This document shows positions 35,843 to 49,480 of a DNA stretch of 64,000 bases, one piece after another; the first letter of the stretch is position 1; each line of letters begins with the position of its first letter. The stretch lies in NCBI GenBank assembly GCA_026874595.1, contig CM049313.1, forward strand, positions 79,350,659-79,414,658. The letters are read 5' to 3'. The stretch comes from Sipunculus nudus (Eukaryota > Annelida > Sipuncula > Golfingiida > Sipunculidae). The position numbers and the translations under genes are program-made. Under the pieces are notes generated by a model, which was given only the letters and a program-made list of their open reading frames with translations, was not told the origin of the DNA and searched no databases.

Positions 35843-38800
35843 GCGGGCAAGATTCCTTATGTTTTGTCCGGTGACCGTAAATGTACTATTCGGTGAGGAG
35901 TCAAACCTGGGACGTTGTTAACGTTACTTCAGCCATAGCCTGGAAGGGGGCATTTTGGTGATCCATCGTGCTGTTGTATGGAAGTTACCTATATAGGCGG
36001 GCAAGATTCCTTATGTTTTGTCCGGTGACCGTAAATGTACTGTTCGGTGAGGAGCCAAACCTGGGACGTTGTTATCGTTACTTCAGCCATAGCCTGGAAG
36101 GGGGCATTTTGGTGATCCATCGTGCTGTTGTATGGAAGTTACCTATATAGGCGGGCAAGATTCCTTATGTTTTGTCCAGTTACCGTGAATGTACTGTTCG
36201 GTGAGGAGCCAAACCTGGGACGTTGTTAACGTTACTTCAGCCATAGCCTGGAAGGGGGCATTTTGGTGATCCATCGTGCTGTTGTATGGAAGTTACCTAT
36301 ATAGGCGGGTAAGATTCCTTATGTTTTGTCCGGTCACCGTAAATGTACTGTCCGGTGAGGAGCCAAACCTGGGACGTTGTTAACGATACTTCATCCATAG
36401 CCTGGAAGGGGGCATTTTGGTGATCCGTCGTGCTGTTGTATGGAAGTTACCTATATAGGCGGGCAAGATTCCTTATGTTTTGTCCGGTGACCGTAAATGC
36501 ACTGTCCGGTGAGGAGCCAAACCTGGGACGTTGTTAACGATACTTAAGCCATAGCCTGGAAGGGGGCATTTTGGTGATCCATTGTGCTGTTGTATGGAAG
36601 TTACCTATATATGCGGGCAAGATTCCTTATGTTTTGTCCGGTGACTGTAAATGTACTGTTCGGTGAGGAGCCAATCCTGGGACGTTGTTAACGATACTTC
36701 AGCCATAGCCTGGAAGGGGGCATTTTGGTGATCCATTGTGCTGTTGTATGGAAGTTACCTATATATGCGGGCAAGATTCCTTATGTTTTGTCCGGTGACC
36801 GTAAATATACTGTTCGGTGAGGAGCCAAACCTGGGACGTTGTTAACGATACTTCAGCCATAGCCTGGAAGGGGGCATTTTGGTGATCCATCGTGCTGTTG
36901 TATGGAAGTTACCTATATAGGCGGGCAAGATTCCTTATGTTTTGTCCGGTGACCGTAAGTACTGTTCGGTGAGGAGCCAAACCTGGGACGTTGTTAACGT
37001 TACTTCAGCCATAGCCTAGAAGGGGGCATTTGGGTGATCCATCGTCCTGTTGTATGGAAGTTACCTATATAGGCGGGCAAGATTCCTTATGTTTTGTCCG
37101 GTGACCGTAAATGTACTATCCGGTGAGGAGCCAAACCTGGGACGTTGTTAACGATACTTCAGCCATAGCCTGGAAGGGGGCATTTTGGTGATCCATCGTG
37201 CTGTTGTATGGAAGTTACCTATATAGGCGGGCAAGATTCCTTATGTTTTGTCCAGTGCCCGTAAATGTACTGTTCGGTGAGGAGCCAAACCTGGGACGTT
37301 GTTAAAGTTACTTCAGCCATAGCCTGGAAGGGGGCATTTTGGTGATCCATCGTGCTGTTGTATGGAAGTTACCTATATAGGCGGGCAAGATTCCTTATGT
37401 TTTGTCCGGTGACCATAAATGGACTGTTAGGTGAGGAGCCAAACCTGGGACGTTGTTAACGTTACTTCAGCCATAGCCTGGAAGGGGGCATTTTGGTGAT
37501 CCATCGTGCTGTTGTATGGAAGTTACCTATATAGGCGGGCAAGATTCCTTATGTTTTGTCCGGTGACCATAAATGTACTGTCCAGTGAGGAGCCAAACCT
37601 GGGACGTTGTTAACGTTACTTCAGGAATAGCCTGGAAGGGGACATTTTGGTGATCCCTCGTGCTGTTGTATGTAAGTTACCTATATAGGCGGGCAAGATT
37701 CCTTATGTTTTGTCCGGTGACCGTAAATGCACTGTCTGGTGAGGAGCCAAACCTGGGACATTGTTAACGATACTTCAGCCATAGCCTGGAAGGGGGCATT
37801 TTGGTGATCCATCGTGCTGTTTTATGGAAGTTACCTATATAGGCGGGTAAGATTCCTTATGTTTTATCCGGTGACTGTAAATGTACTGTCCGGTGAGGAG
37901 CCAAACCTGGGACGTTGTTAACGATACTTCAGCCATAGCCTGGAAGGGGGCATTTTGGTGATCCATCGTGCTGTTGTATGGAAATTACCTATATAGGCGG
38001 GCAAAATTCCTTATGTTTTGTCCGGTGACCGTAAATGCACTGTCCGGTGAGGAGCCAAACCTGGGACGTTGTTAACGATACTTCAGCCATAGCCTGGAAG
38101 AGGGCATTTTGGTGATCCATCGTGCTGTTTTATGGAAGTTACCTATATAGGCGGGTAAGATTCCTTATGTTTTATCCGGTGACTGTAAATGTACTGTCCG
38201 GTGAGGAGCCAAACCTGGGACGTTGTTAACGATACTTCAGCCATAGCCTGGAAGGGGGCATTTTGGTGATCCATCGTGCTGTTGTATGGAAGTTACCTAT
38301 ATAGGCGGGCAAGATTCCTTATGTTTTGTCCGGTGCCCGTAAATGTACTGTTCGGTGAGGAGCCAAACCTGGGACGTTGTTAACGTTACTTCAGCCATAG
38401 CCTGGAAGGGGGCATTTTGGTGATCCATCGTGCTGTTGTATGGAAGTTACCTATATAGGCGGGCAAGATTCCTTATGTTTTGTCCGGTGACCGTAAATGT
38501 ACTGTTCGGTGAGGAGCCAAACCTGGGACGTTGTTAACGATACTTCAGCCATAGCCTGGAAGGGGGCATTTTGGTGATCCATCGTGCTGTTGTATGGAAG
38601 TTACCTATATAGGCGGGCAAGATTCCTTATGTTTTATCCGGTGACCGTAAATGTACTGTCCGTTGAGGAGCCAAACCTGGGACGTTGTTAACGTTACTTC
38701 AGCCATAGCCTGGAAGGGGGCATTTTGGTGATCCGTCGTGCTGTTGTATGGAAGTTACCTATATAGGCGGGCAAGATTCCTTATGTTTTGTCCGGTGACC

Positions 38801-41637
38801 GTAAATGCACTGTCCGGTGAGGAGCCAAACCTGGGACGTTGTTAACGATACTTAAGCCATAGCCTGGAAGGGGGCATTTTGGTGATCCATTGTGCTGTTG
38901 TATGGAAGTTACCTATATATGCGGGCAAGATTCCTTATGTTTTGTCCGGTGACTGTAAATGTACTGTTCGGTGAGGAGCCAATCCTGGGACGTTGTTAAC
39001 GATACTTCAGCCATAGCCTGGAAGGGGGCATTTTGGTGATCCATTGTGCTGTTGTATGGAAGTTACCTATATATGCGGGCAAGATTCCTTATGTTTTGTC
39101 CGGTGACCGTAAATATACTGTTCGGTGAGGAGCCAAACCTGGGACGTTGTTAACGATACTTCAGCCATAGCCTGGAAGGGGGCATTTTGGTGATCCATCG
39201 TGCTGTTGTATGGAAGTTACCTATATAGGCGGGCAAGATTCCTTATGTTTTGTCCGGTGACCGTAAGTACTGTTCGGTGAGGAGCCAAACCTGGGACGTT
39301 GTTAACGTTACTTCAGCCATAGCCTAGAAGGGGGCATTTGGGTGATCCATCGTCCTGTTGTATGGAAGTTACCTATATAGGCGGGCAAGATTCCTTATGT
39401 TTTGTCCGGTGACCGTAAATGTACTATCCGGTGAGGAGCCAAACCTGGGACGTTGTTAACGATACTTCAGCCATAGCCTGGAAGGGGGCATTTTGGTGAT
39501 CCATCGTGCTGTTGTATGGAAGTTACCTATATAGGCGGGCAAGATTCCTTATGTTTTGTCCAGTGCCCGTAAATGTACTGTTCGGTGAGGAGCCAAACCT
39601 GGGACGTTGTTAACGTTACTTCAGCCATAGCCTGGAAGGGGGCATTTTGGTGATCCATCGTGCTGTTGTATGGAAGTTACCTATATAGGCGGGCAAGATT
39701 CCTTATGTTTTGTCCGGTGACCATAAATGGACTGTTAGGTGAGGAGCCAAACCTGGGACCTTGTTAACGTTACTTCAGCCATAGCCTGGAAGGGGGCATT
39801 TTGGTGATCCATCGTGCTGTTGTATGGAAGTTACCTATATAGGCGGGCAAGATTCCTTATGTTTTGTCCAGTGACCGTAAATGTACTGTTCGGTGAGGAG
39901 CCAAACCTGGGATGTTGTTAACGATACTTCAGCCATAGCCTGGAAGGGGGCATTTTGGTGATCCATCGTGCTGTTGTATGGAAGTTACCTATATAGGCGG
40001 GCAAGATTCCTTATGTTTTGTCCGGTGACCATAAATGTACTGTCCAGTGAGGAGCCAAACCTGGGACGTTGTTAACGTTACTTCAGCCATAGCCTGGAAG
40101 GGGACATTTTGGTGATCCATCGTGCTGTTGTATGTAAGTTACCTATATAGGCGGGCAAGATTCCTTATGTTTTGTCCGGTGACCGTAAATGCACTGTCTG
40201 GTGAGGAGCCAAACCTGGGACATTGTTAACGATACTTCAGCCATAGCCTGGAAGGGGGCATTTTGGTGATCCATCGTGCTGTTGTATGGAAGTTACCTAT
40301 ATAGGCGGGCAAGATTCCTTATGTTTTGTCCGGTGACCGTAAATGTACTGTCCAGTGAGGAGCCAAACCTGGGACGTTGTTAACGATACTTCAGCCATAG
40401 CCTGGAAGGGGGCATTTTGGTGATCCATCGTGCTGTTGTATGGAAATTACCTATATAGGCGGGCAAAATTCCTTATGTTTTGTCCGGTGACCGTAAATGC
40501 ACTGTCCGGTGAGGAGCCAAACCTGGGACGTTGTTAACGATACTTCAGCCATAGCCTGGAAGAGGGCATTTTGGTGATCCATCGTGCTGTTGTATGGAAG
40601 TTACCTATATAGGCGGGCAAGTTTCCTTATGTTTTGTCCGGTGACCGTAAATGTACTGTCCAGTGAGGAGCCAAACCTGGGACGTTGTTAACGATACTTC
40701 AGCCATAGCCTGGAAGGGGGCATTTTGGTGATCCATCGTGCTGTTGTATGGAAATTACCTATATAGGCGGGCAAAATTCCTTATGTTTTGTCCGGTGACC
40801 GTAAATGCACTGTCCGGTGAGGAGCCAAACCTGGGACGTTGTTAACGATACTTCAGCCATAGCCTGGAAGAGGGCATTTTGGTGATCCATCGTGCTGTTT
40901 TATGGAAGTTACCTATATAGGCGGGTAAGATTCCTTATGTTTTATCCGGTGACTGTAAATGTACTGTCCGGTGAGGAGCCAAACCTGGGACGTTGTTAAC
41001 GTTACTTCAGCCATAGCCTGGAAGGGGGCATTTTGGTGATCCGTCGTGCTGTTGTATGGAAGTTACCTATATAGGCGGGCAAGATTCCTTATGTTTTGTC
41101 CGGTGACCGTAAATGCACTGTCCGGTGAGGAGCCAAACCTGGGACGTTGTTAACGATACTTAAGCCATAGCCTGGAAGGGGGCATTTTGGTGATCCATTG
41201 TGCTGTTGTAAGGAAGTTACCTATATATGCGGGCAAGATTCCTTATGTTTTGTCCGGTGACTGTTAATGTACTGTTCGGTGAGGAGCCAATCCTGGGACG
41301 TTGTTAACGATCGATACTTCAGCCATAGCCTGGAAGGGGGCATTTTGGTGATCCATTGTGCTGTTGTATGGAAGTTACCTATATATGCGGGCAAGATTCC
41401 TTATGTTTTGTCCGGTGACCGTAAATATACTGTTCGGTGAGGAGCCAAACCTGGGACGTTGTTAACGATACTTCAGCCATAGCCTGGAAGGGGGCATTTT
41501 GGTGATCCATCGTGCTGTTGTATGGAAGTTACCTATATAGGCGGGCAAGATTCCTTATGTTTTGTCCGGTGACCGTAAGTACTGTTCGGTGAGGAGCCAA
41601 ACCTGGGACGTTGTTAACGTTACTTCAGCCATAGCCT
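35843..41637 (+). repeat. 5.8-kb segmental duplication, copy 1 (partner 49,396-55,036)
   Basis: About 38 monomers match the partner in order. The offset is 13,553 bp at the left, 13,707 in the middle and 13,399 at the right, so the copies differ only by whole monomers: one extra in the partner near 52,075-52,290 and two extra here at 40,590-40,897. Shared rare units include ATGGACTGTTAGG, CAGTGCCCG with GTTAAAG, CTGTTTTATGG twice and AATCCTGGG. A private change here is CTTCAGGAATAGCC near 37,620. Confidence 0.87.
40590..40897 (+). repeat. Two-monomer local tandem duplication
   Basis: The pair CCAGTGAGG unit then GAAATTACC/CAAAATTCC/GAAGAGG unit at 40,282-40,589 is repeated here, with a private CAAGTTTCC. 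The partner segment has the pair only once (about 53,990-54,290). So this dimer gain, or a loss in the partner, came after the 5.8-kb duplication. Confidence 0.82.
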
Positions 41638-42471
41638 AGAAGGGGGCATTTGGGTGATCCATCGTCCTGTTGTATGGAAGTTACCTATATAGGCGGGCAA
41701 GATTCCTTATGTTTTGTCCGGTGACCGTAAATGTACTATCCGGTGAGGAGCAAACCTGGGACGTTGTTAACGATACTTCAGCCATAGCCTGGAAGGGGGC
41801 ATTTTGGTGATCCATCGTGCTGTTGTATGGAAGTTACCTATATAGGCGGGCAAGATTCCTTATGTTTTGTCCGGTGCCCGTAAATGTACTGTTCGGTGAG
41901 GAGCCAAACCTGGGACGTTGTTAACGTTACTTCAGCCATAGCCTGGAAGGGGGCATTTTGGTGATCCATCGTGCTGTTGTATGGAAGTTACCTATATAGG
42001 CGGGCAAGATTCCTTATGTTTTGTCCGGTGACCGTAAATGTACTGTTCGGTGAGGAGCCAAACCTGGGATGTTGTTAACGATACTTCAGCCATAGCCTGG
42101 AAGGGGGCATTTTGGTGATCCATCGTGCTGTTGTATGGAAGTTACCTATATAGGCGGGCAAGATTCCTTATGTTTTGTCCGGTGACCATAAATGTACTGT
42201 CCAGTGAGGAGCCAAACCTGGGACGTTGTTAACGTTACTTCAGCCATAGCCTGGAAGGGGACATTTTGGTGATCCATCGTGCTGTTGTATGTAAGTTACC
42301 TATATAGGCGGGCAAGATTCCTTATGTTTTGTCCGGTGACCGTAAATGCACTGTCTGGTGAGGAGCCAAACCTGGGACATTGTTAACGATACTTCAGCCA
42401 TAGCCTGGAAGGGGGCATTTTGGTGATCCATCGTGCTGTTGTATGGAAGTTACCTATATAGGCGGGCAAGA
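41638..42471 (+). repeat. Linking monomers with GTGCCCG and GACCATAAATG types
   Basis: About five monomers: ACTATCCGG (with a 1-bp loss, GAGCAAACC, near 41,750), GTGCCCG, TTCGG with GATGTTG, GACCATAAATG with GGGGACATT, and GTATGTAAG with GTCTGG/GACATTG. The same order is seen at 46,330-47,040. There is no gene. Confidence 0.75.
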
Positions 42472-45400
42472 TTCCTTATGTTTTGTCCGGTGACCGTAAA
42501 TGTACTGTCCAGTGAGGAGCCAAACCTGGGACGTTGTTAACGATACTTCAGCCATAGCCTGGAAGGGGGCATTTTGGTGATCCATCGTGCTGTTGTATGG
42601 AAATTACCTATATAGGCGGGCAAAATTCCTTATGTTTTGTCCGGTGACCGTAAATGCACTGTCCGGTGAGGAGCCAAACCTGGGACGTTGTTAACGATAC
42701 TTCAGCCATAGCCTGGAAGAGGGCATTTTGGTGATCCATCGTGCTGTTTTATGGAAGTTACCTATATAGGCGGGTAAGATTCCTTATGTTTTATCCGGTG
42801 ACTGTAAATGTACTGTCCGGTGAGGAGCCAAACCTGGGACGTTGTTAACGTTACTTCAGCCATAGCCTGGAAGGGGGCATTTTGGTGATCCGTCGTGCTG
42901 TTGTATGGAAGTTACCTATATAGGCGGGCAAGATTCCTTATGTTTTGTCCGGTGACCGTAAATGCACTGTCCGGTGAGGAGCCAAACCTGGGACGTTGTT
43001 AACGATACTTAAGCCATAGCCTGGAAGGGGGCATTTTGGTGATCCATTGTGCTGTTGTAAGGAAGTTACCTATATATGCGGGCAAGATTCCTTATGTTTT
43101 GTCCGGTGACTGTTAATGTACTGTTCGGTGAGGAGCCAATCCTGGGACGTTGTTAACGATCGATCATTCAGCCATAGCCTGGAAGGGGGCATTTTGGTGA
43201 TCCATTGTGCTGTTGTATGGAAGTTACCTATATATGCGGGCAAGATTCCTTATGTTTTGTCCGGTGACCGTAAATATACTGTTCGGTGAGGAGCCAAACC
43301 TGGGACGTTGTTAACGATACTTCAGCCATAGCCTGGAAGGGGGCATTTTGGTGATCCATCGTGCTGTTGTATGGAAGTTACCTATATAGGCGGGCAAGAT
43401 TCCTTATGTTTTGTCCGGTGACCGTAAGTACTGTTCGGTGAGGAGCCAAACCTGGGACGTTGTTAACGTTACTTCAGCCATAGCCTAGAAGGGGGCATTT
43501 GGGTGATCCATCGTCCTGTTGTATGGAAGTTACCTATATAGGCGGGCAAGATTCCTTATGTTTTGTCCGGTGACCGTAAATGTACTATCCGGTGAGGAGC
43601 CAAACCTGGGACGTTGTTAACGATACTTCAGCCATAGCCTGGAAGGGGGCATTTTGGTGATCCATCGTGCTGTTGTATGGAAGTTACCTATATAGGCGGG
43701 CAAGATTCCTTATGTTTTGTCCGGTGCCCGTAAATGTACTGTTCGGTGAGGAGCCAAACCTGGGACGTTGTTAACGTTACTTCAGCCATAGCCTGGAAGG
43801 GGGCATTTTGGTGATCCATCGTGCTGTTGTATGGAAGTTACCTATATAGGCGGGCAAGATTCCTTATGTTTTGTCCGGTGACCGTAAATGTACTATTCGG
43901 TGAGGAGTCAAACCTGGGACGTTGTTAACGTTACTTCAGCCATAGCCTGGAAGGGGGCATTTTGGTGATCCATCGTGCTGTTGTATGGAAGTTACCTATA
44001 TAGGCGGGCAAGATTCCTTATGTTTTGTCCAGTGACCGTAAATGTACTGTTCGGTGAGGAGCCAAACCTGTGACGTTGTTAACGATACTTCAGCCATAGC
44101 ATGGAAAGGGGCATTTTGGTGATCCATCGTGCTGTTGTATGGAAGTTACCTATATAGGCGGGCAAGATTCCTTATGTTTTGTCCGGTGACCGTAAATGTA
44201 CTATTCGGTGAGGAGTCAAACCTGGGACGTTGTTAACGTTACTTCAGCCATAGCCTGGAAGGGGGCATTTTGGTGATCCATCGTTCTGTTGTATGGAAGT
44301 TACCTATATAGGCGGGCAAGATTCCTTATGTTTTGTCCGGTGACCGTAAATGTACTGTTCGGTGAGGAGCCAAACCTGGGACGTTGTTATCGTTACTTCA
44401 GCCATAGCCTGGAAGGGGGCATTTTGGTGATCCATCGTGCTGTTGTATGGAAGTTACCTATATAGGCGGGCAAGATTCCTTATGTTTTGTCCAGTTACCG
44501 TGAATGTACTGTTCGGTGAGGAGCCAAACCTGGGACGTTGTTAACGTTACTTCAGCCATAGCCTGGAAGGGGGCATTTTGGTGATCCATCGTGCTGTTGT
44601 ATGGAAGTTACCTATATAGGCGGGTAAGATTCCTTATGTTTTGTCCGGTCACCGTAAATGTACTGTCCGGTGAGGAGCCAAACCTGGGACGTTGTTAACG
44701 ATACTTCATCCATAGCCTGGAAGGGGGCATTTTGGTGATCCATGGTGCTGTTGTATGGAAGTTACCTATATAGGCGGGCAAGATTCCTTATGTTTTGTCC
44801 GGTGACCGTAAATGTACTGTCCAGTGAGGAGCTAAACCTGGGACGTTGTTAACGTTACTTCAGCCATAGCCTGGAAGGGGGCATTTTGGTGATCCATCGT
44901 GCTGTTGTATGTAAGTTACCTATATAGGCAGGCAAGATTCCTTATGTTTTGTCTGGTGACCGTAAATGTACTGTTCGGAGAGGAGCCAAACCTGGGACGT
45001 CGTTAACGTTACTTCAGCCATAGCCTGGAAGGGGGCATTTTGGTGATCCATTGTGCTGTTGTATGGAAGTTACCTATATATGCGGGCAAGATTCCTTATG
45101 TTTTGTCCGGTGACCGTAAATATACTGTTCGGTGAGGAGCCAAACCTGGGACGTTGTTAACGATACTTCAGCCATAGCCTGGAAGGGGGCATTTTGGTGA
45201 TCCATCGTGCTGTTGTATGGAAGTTACCTATATAGGCGGGCAAGATTCCTTATGTTTTGTCCGGTGACCGTAAGTACTGTTCGGTGAGGAGCCAAACCTG
45301 GGACGTTGTTAACGTTACTTCAGCCATAGCCTAGAAGGGGGCATTTGGGTGATCCATCGTCCTGTTGTATGGAAGTTACCTATATAGGCGGGCAAGATTC

Positions 45401-45663
45401 CTTATGTTTTGTCCGGTGACCGTAAATGTACTATCCGGTGAGGAGCCAAACCTGGGACGTTGTTAACGATACTTCAGCCATAGCCTGGAAGGGGGCATTT
45501 TGGTGATCCATCGTGCTGTTGTATGGAAGTTACCTATATAGGCGGGCAAGATTCCTTATGTTTTGTCCGGTGCCCGTAAATGTACTGTTCGGTGAGGAGC
45601 CAAACCTGGGACGTTGTTAACGTTACTTCAGCCATAGCCTGGAAGGGGGCATTTTGGTGATCC
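42472..45663 (+). repeat. Segmental duplication, copy 2 (partner 32,311-35,502)
   Basis: This is the partner of the segment 10,161 bp to the left. It ends where the next monomer begins GATCCGTCG, while the left copy continues with GATCCATCG. Private changes include GATCGATCATTC at 43,158, CCTGTGACG near 44,068 and GGCAGGCAAG near 44,928. A third, shorter copy of its right half lies at about 48,150-49,395. Confidence 0.87.
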
Positions 45664-48600
45664 GTCGTGCTGTTGTATGGAAGTTACCTATATAGGCGGG
45701 CAAGATTCCTTATGTTTTGTCCGGTGACCGTAAATGCACTGTCCGGTGAGGAGCCAAACCTGGGACGTTGTTAACGATACTTAAGCCATAGCCTGGAAGG
45801 GGGCATTTTGGTGATCCATTGTGCTGTTGTAAGGAAGTTACCTATATATGCGGGCAAGATTCCTTATGTTTTGTCCGGTGACTGTTAATGTACTGTTCGG
45901 TGAGGAGCCAATCCTGGGACGTTGTTAACGATCGATACTTCAGCCATAGCCTGGAAGGGGGCATTTTGGTGATCCATTGTGCTGTTGTATGGAAGTTACC
46001 TATATATGCGGGCAAGATTCCTTATGTTTTGTCCGGTGACCGTAAATATACTGTTCGGTGAGGAGCCAAACCTGGGACGTTGTTAACGATACTTCAGCCA
46101 TAGCCTGGAAGGGGGCATTTTGGTGATCCATCGTGCTGTTGTATGGAAGTTACCTATATAGGCGGGCAAGATTCCTTATGTTTTGTCCGGTGACCGTAAG
46201 TACTGTTCGGTGAGGAGCCAAACCTGGGACGTTGTTAACGTTACTTCAGCCATAGCCTAGAAGGGGGCATTTGGGTGATCCATCGTCCTGTTGTATGGAA
46301 GTTACCTATATAGGCGGGCAAGATTCCTTATGTTTTGTCCGGTGACCGTAAATGTACTATCCGGTGAGGAGCCAAACCTGGGACGTTGTTAACGATACTT
46401 CAGCCATAGCCTGGAAGGGGGCATTTTGGTGATCCATCGTGCTGTTGTATGGAAGTTACCTATATAGGCGGGCAAGATTCCTTATGTTTTGTCCGGTGCC
46501 CGTAAATGTACTGTTCGGTGAGGAGCCAAACCTGGGACGTTGTTAACGTTACTTCAGCCATAGCCTGGAAGGGGGCATTTTGGTGATCCATCGTGCTGTT
46601 GTATGGAAGTTACCTATATAGGCGGGCAAGATTCCTTATGTTTTGTCCGGTGACCGTAAATGTACTGTTCGGTGAGGAGCCAAACCTGGGATGTTGTTAA
46701 CGATACTTCAGCCATAGCCTGGAAGGGGGCATTTTGGTGATCCATCGTGCTGTTGTATGGAAGTTACCTATATAGGCGGGCAAGATTCCTTATGTTTTGT
46801 CCGGTGACCATAAATGTACTGTCCAGTGAGGAGCCAAACCTGGGACGTTGTTAACGTTACTTCAGCCATAGCCTGGAAGGGGACATTTTGGTGATCCATC
46901 GTGCTGTTGTATGTAAGTTACCTATATAGGCGGGCAAGATTCCTTATGTTTTGTCCGGTGACCGTAAATGCACTGTCTGGTGAGGAGCCAAACCTGGGAC
47001 ATTGTTAACGATACTTCAGCCATAGCCTGGAAGGGGGCATTTTGGTGATCCATCGTGCTGTTGTATGGAAGTTACCTATATAGGCGGTTAAGATTCCTTA
47101 TGTTTTATCCGGTGACTGTAAATGTACTGTCCGGTGAGGAGCCAAACCTTGGACGTTGTTAACGTTACTTCAGCCATAGCCTGGAAGGGGGCATTTTGGT
47201 GATCCGTCGTGCTGTTGTATGGAAGTTACCTATATAGGCGGGCAAGATTCCTTATGTTTTGTCCGGTGACCGTAAATGCACTGTCCGGTGAGGAGCCAAA
47301 CCTGGGACGTTGTTAACGATACTTAAGCCATAGCCTGGAAGGGGGCATTTTGGTGATCCATTGTGCTGTTGTAAGGAAGTTACCTATATATGCGGGCAAG
47401 ATTCCTTATGTTTTGTCCGGTGACTGTTAATGTACTGTTCGGTGAGGAGCCAATCCTGGGACGTTGTTAACGATCGATACTTCAGCCATAGCCTGGAAGG
47501 GGGCATTTTGGTGATCCATTGTGCTGTTGTATGGAAGTTACCTATATATGCGGGCAAGATTCCTTATGTTTTGTCCGGTGACCGTAAATATACTGTTCGG
47601 TGAGGAGCCAAACCTGGGACGTTGTTAACGATACTTCAGCCATAGCCTGGAAGGGGGCATTTTGGTGATCCATCGTGCTGTTGTATGGAAGTTACCTATA
47701 TAGGCGGGCAAGATTCCTTATGTTTTGTCCGGTGACCGTAAGTACTGTTCGGTGAGGAGCCAAACCTGGGACGTTGTTAACGTTACTTCAGCCATAGCCT
47801 AGAAGGGGGCATTTGGGTGATCCATCGTCCTGTTGTATGGAAGTTACCTATATAGGCGGGCAAGATTCCTTATGTTTTGTCCGGTGACCGTAAATGTACT
47901 GTCCGGTGAGGAGCCAAACCTGGGACGTTGTTAACGATACTTCAGCCATAGCCTGGAAGGGGGCATTTTGGTGATCCATCGTGCTGTTGTATGGAAGTTA
48001 CCTATATAGGCGGGCAAGATTCCTTATGTTTTGTCCGGTGCCCGTAAATGTACTGTTCGGTGAGGAGCCAAACCTGGGACGTTGTTAACGTTACTTCAGC
48101 CATAGCCTGGAAGGGGGCATTTTGGTGATCCATCGTGCTGTTGTATGGAAGTTACCTATATAGGCGTGCAAGATTCCTTATGTTTTGTCCGGTGACCGTA
48201 AATGTACTATTCGGTGAGGAGCCAAACCTGGGACGTTGTTAACGTTACTTCAGCCATAGCCTGGAAGGGGGCATTTTGGTGATCCATCGTGCTGTTGTAT
48301 GGAAGTTACCTATATAGGCGGGCAAGATTCCTTATGTTTTGTCCAGTGACCGTAAATGTACTGTTCGGTGAGGAGCCAAACCTGGGACGTTGTTAACGAT
48401 ACTTCAGCCATAGCATGGAAAGGGGCATTTTGGTGATCCATCGTGCTGTTGTATGGAAGTTACCTATATAGGCGGGCAAGATTCCTTATGTTTTGTCCGG
48501 TGACCGTAAATGTACTATTCGGTGAGGAGTCAAACCTGGGACGTTGTTAACGTTACTTCAGCCATAGCCTGGAAGGGGGCATTTTGGTGATCCATCGTTC

Positions 48601-49395
48601 TGTTGTATGGAAGTTACCTATATAGGCGGGCAAGATTCCTTATGTTTTGTCCGGTGACCGTAAATGTACTGTTCGGTGAGGAGCCAAACCTGGGACGTTG
48701 TTATCGTTACTTCAGCCATAGCCTGGAAGGGGGCATTTTGGTGATCCATCGTGCTGTTGTATGGAAGTTACCTATATAGGCGGGCAAGATTCCTTATGTT
48801 TTGTCCAGTTACCGTGAATGTACTGTTCGGTGAGGAGCCAAACCTGGGACGTTGTTAACGTTACTTCAGCCATAGCCTGGAAGGGGGCATTTTGGTGATC
48901 CATCGTGCTGTTGTATGGAAGTTACCTATATAGGCGGGTAAGATTCCTTATGTTTTGTCCGGTCACCGTAAATGTACTGTCCGGTGAGGAGCCAAACCTG
49001 GGACGTTGTTAACGATACTTCATCCATAGCCTGGAAGGGGGCATTTTGGTGATCCATGGTGCTGTTGTATGGAAGTTACCTATATAGGCGGGCAAGATTC
49101 CTTATGTTTTGTCCGGTGACCGTAAATGTACTGTCCAGTGAGGAGCTAAACCTGGGACGTTGTTAACGTTACTTCAGCCATAGCCTGGAAGGGGGCATTT
49201 TGGTGATCCATCGTGCTGTTGTATGTAAGTTACCTATATAGGCGGGCAAGATTCCTTATGTTTTGTCTGGTGACCGTAAATGTACTGTTCGGAGAGGAGC
49301 CAAACCTGGGACGTCGTTAACGTTACTTCAGCCATAGCCTGGAAGGGGGCATTTTGGTGATCCATTGTGCTGTTGTATGGAAGTTACCTATATAT
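45664..49395 (+). repeat. Cassette zone, middle part
   Basis: About 24 monomers, with two GATCGAT cassettes (45,930 and 47,472) and then a third copy of the rare run ACTATTCGG, GCATGGAAAGG, CGTTCTG, GTTATCG (48,710), CAGTTACCGTG, GGTCACCG (48,961), CCATGGTG (49,056), GAGCTAAACC and GTCGTTAAC. CCATGGTG is 14,475 bp from the copy at 34,581 and 4,314 bp from that at 44,742. Private changes include GGCGGTTAAG near 47,086 and GGCGTGCAAG near 48,166. There is no gene. Confidence 0.8.
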
Positions 49396-49480
49396 GCGGG
49401 CAAGATTCCTTATGTTTTGTCCGGTGACCGTAAATGTACTATTCGGTGAGGAGTCAAACCTGGGACGTTGTTAACGTTAC
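49360..49480 (+). other. Chimeric monomer at a duplication boundary
   Basis: Its left part has CATTGTG and TATATGCGG, which elsewhere precede GTAAATATACTG. Here they run straight into GTAAATGTACTATTCGG with GAGTCAAACC, the right part of a different lineage. The switch lies between about 49,396 and 49,436 and coincides with the left edge of the 5.6-kb duplicated segment. It therefore looks like the crossover point itself. Confidence 0.78.
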
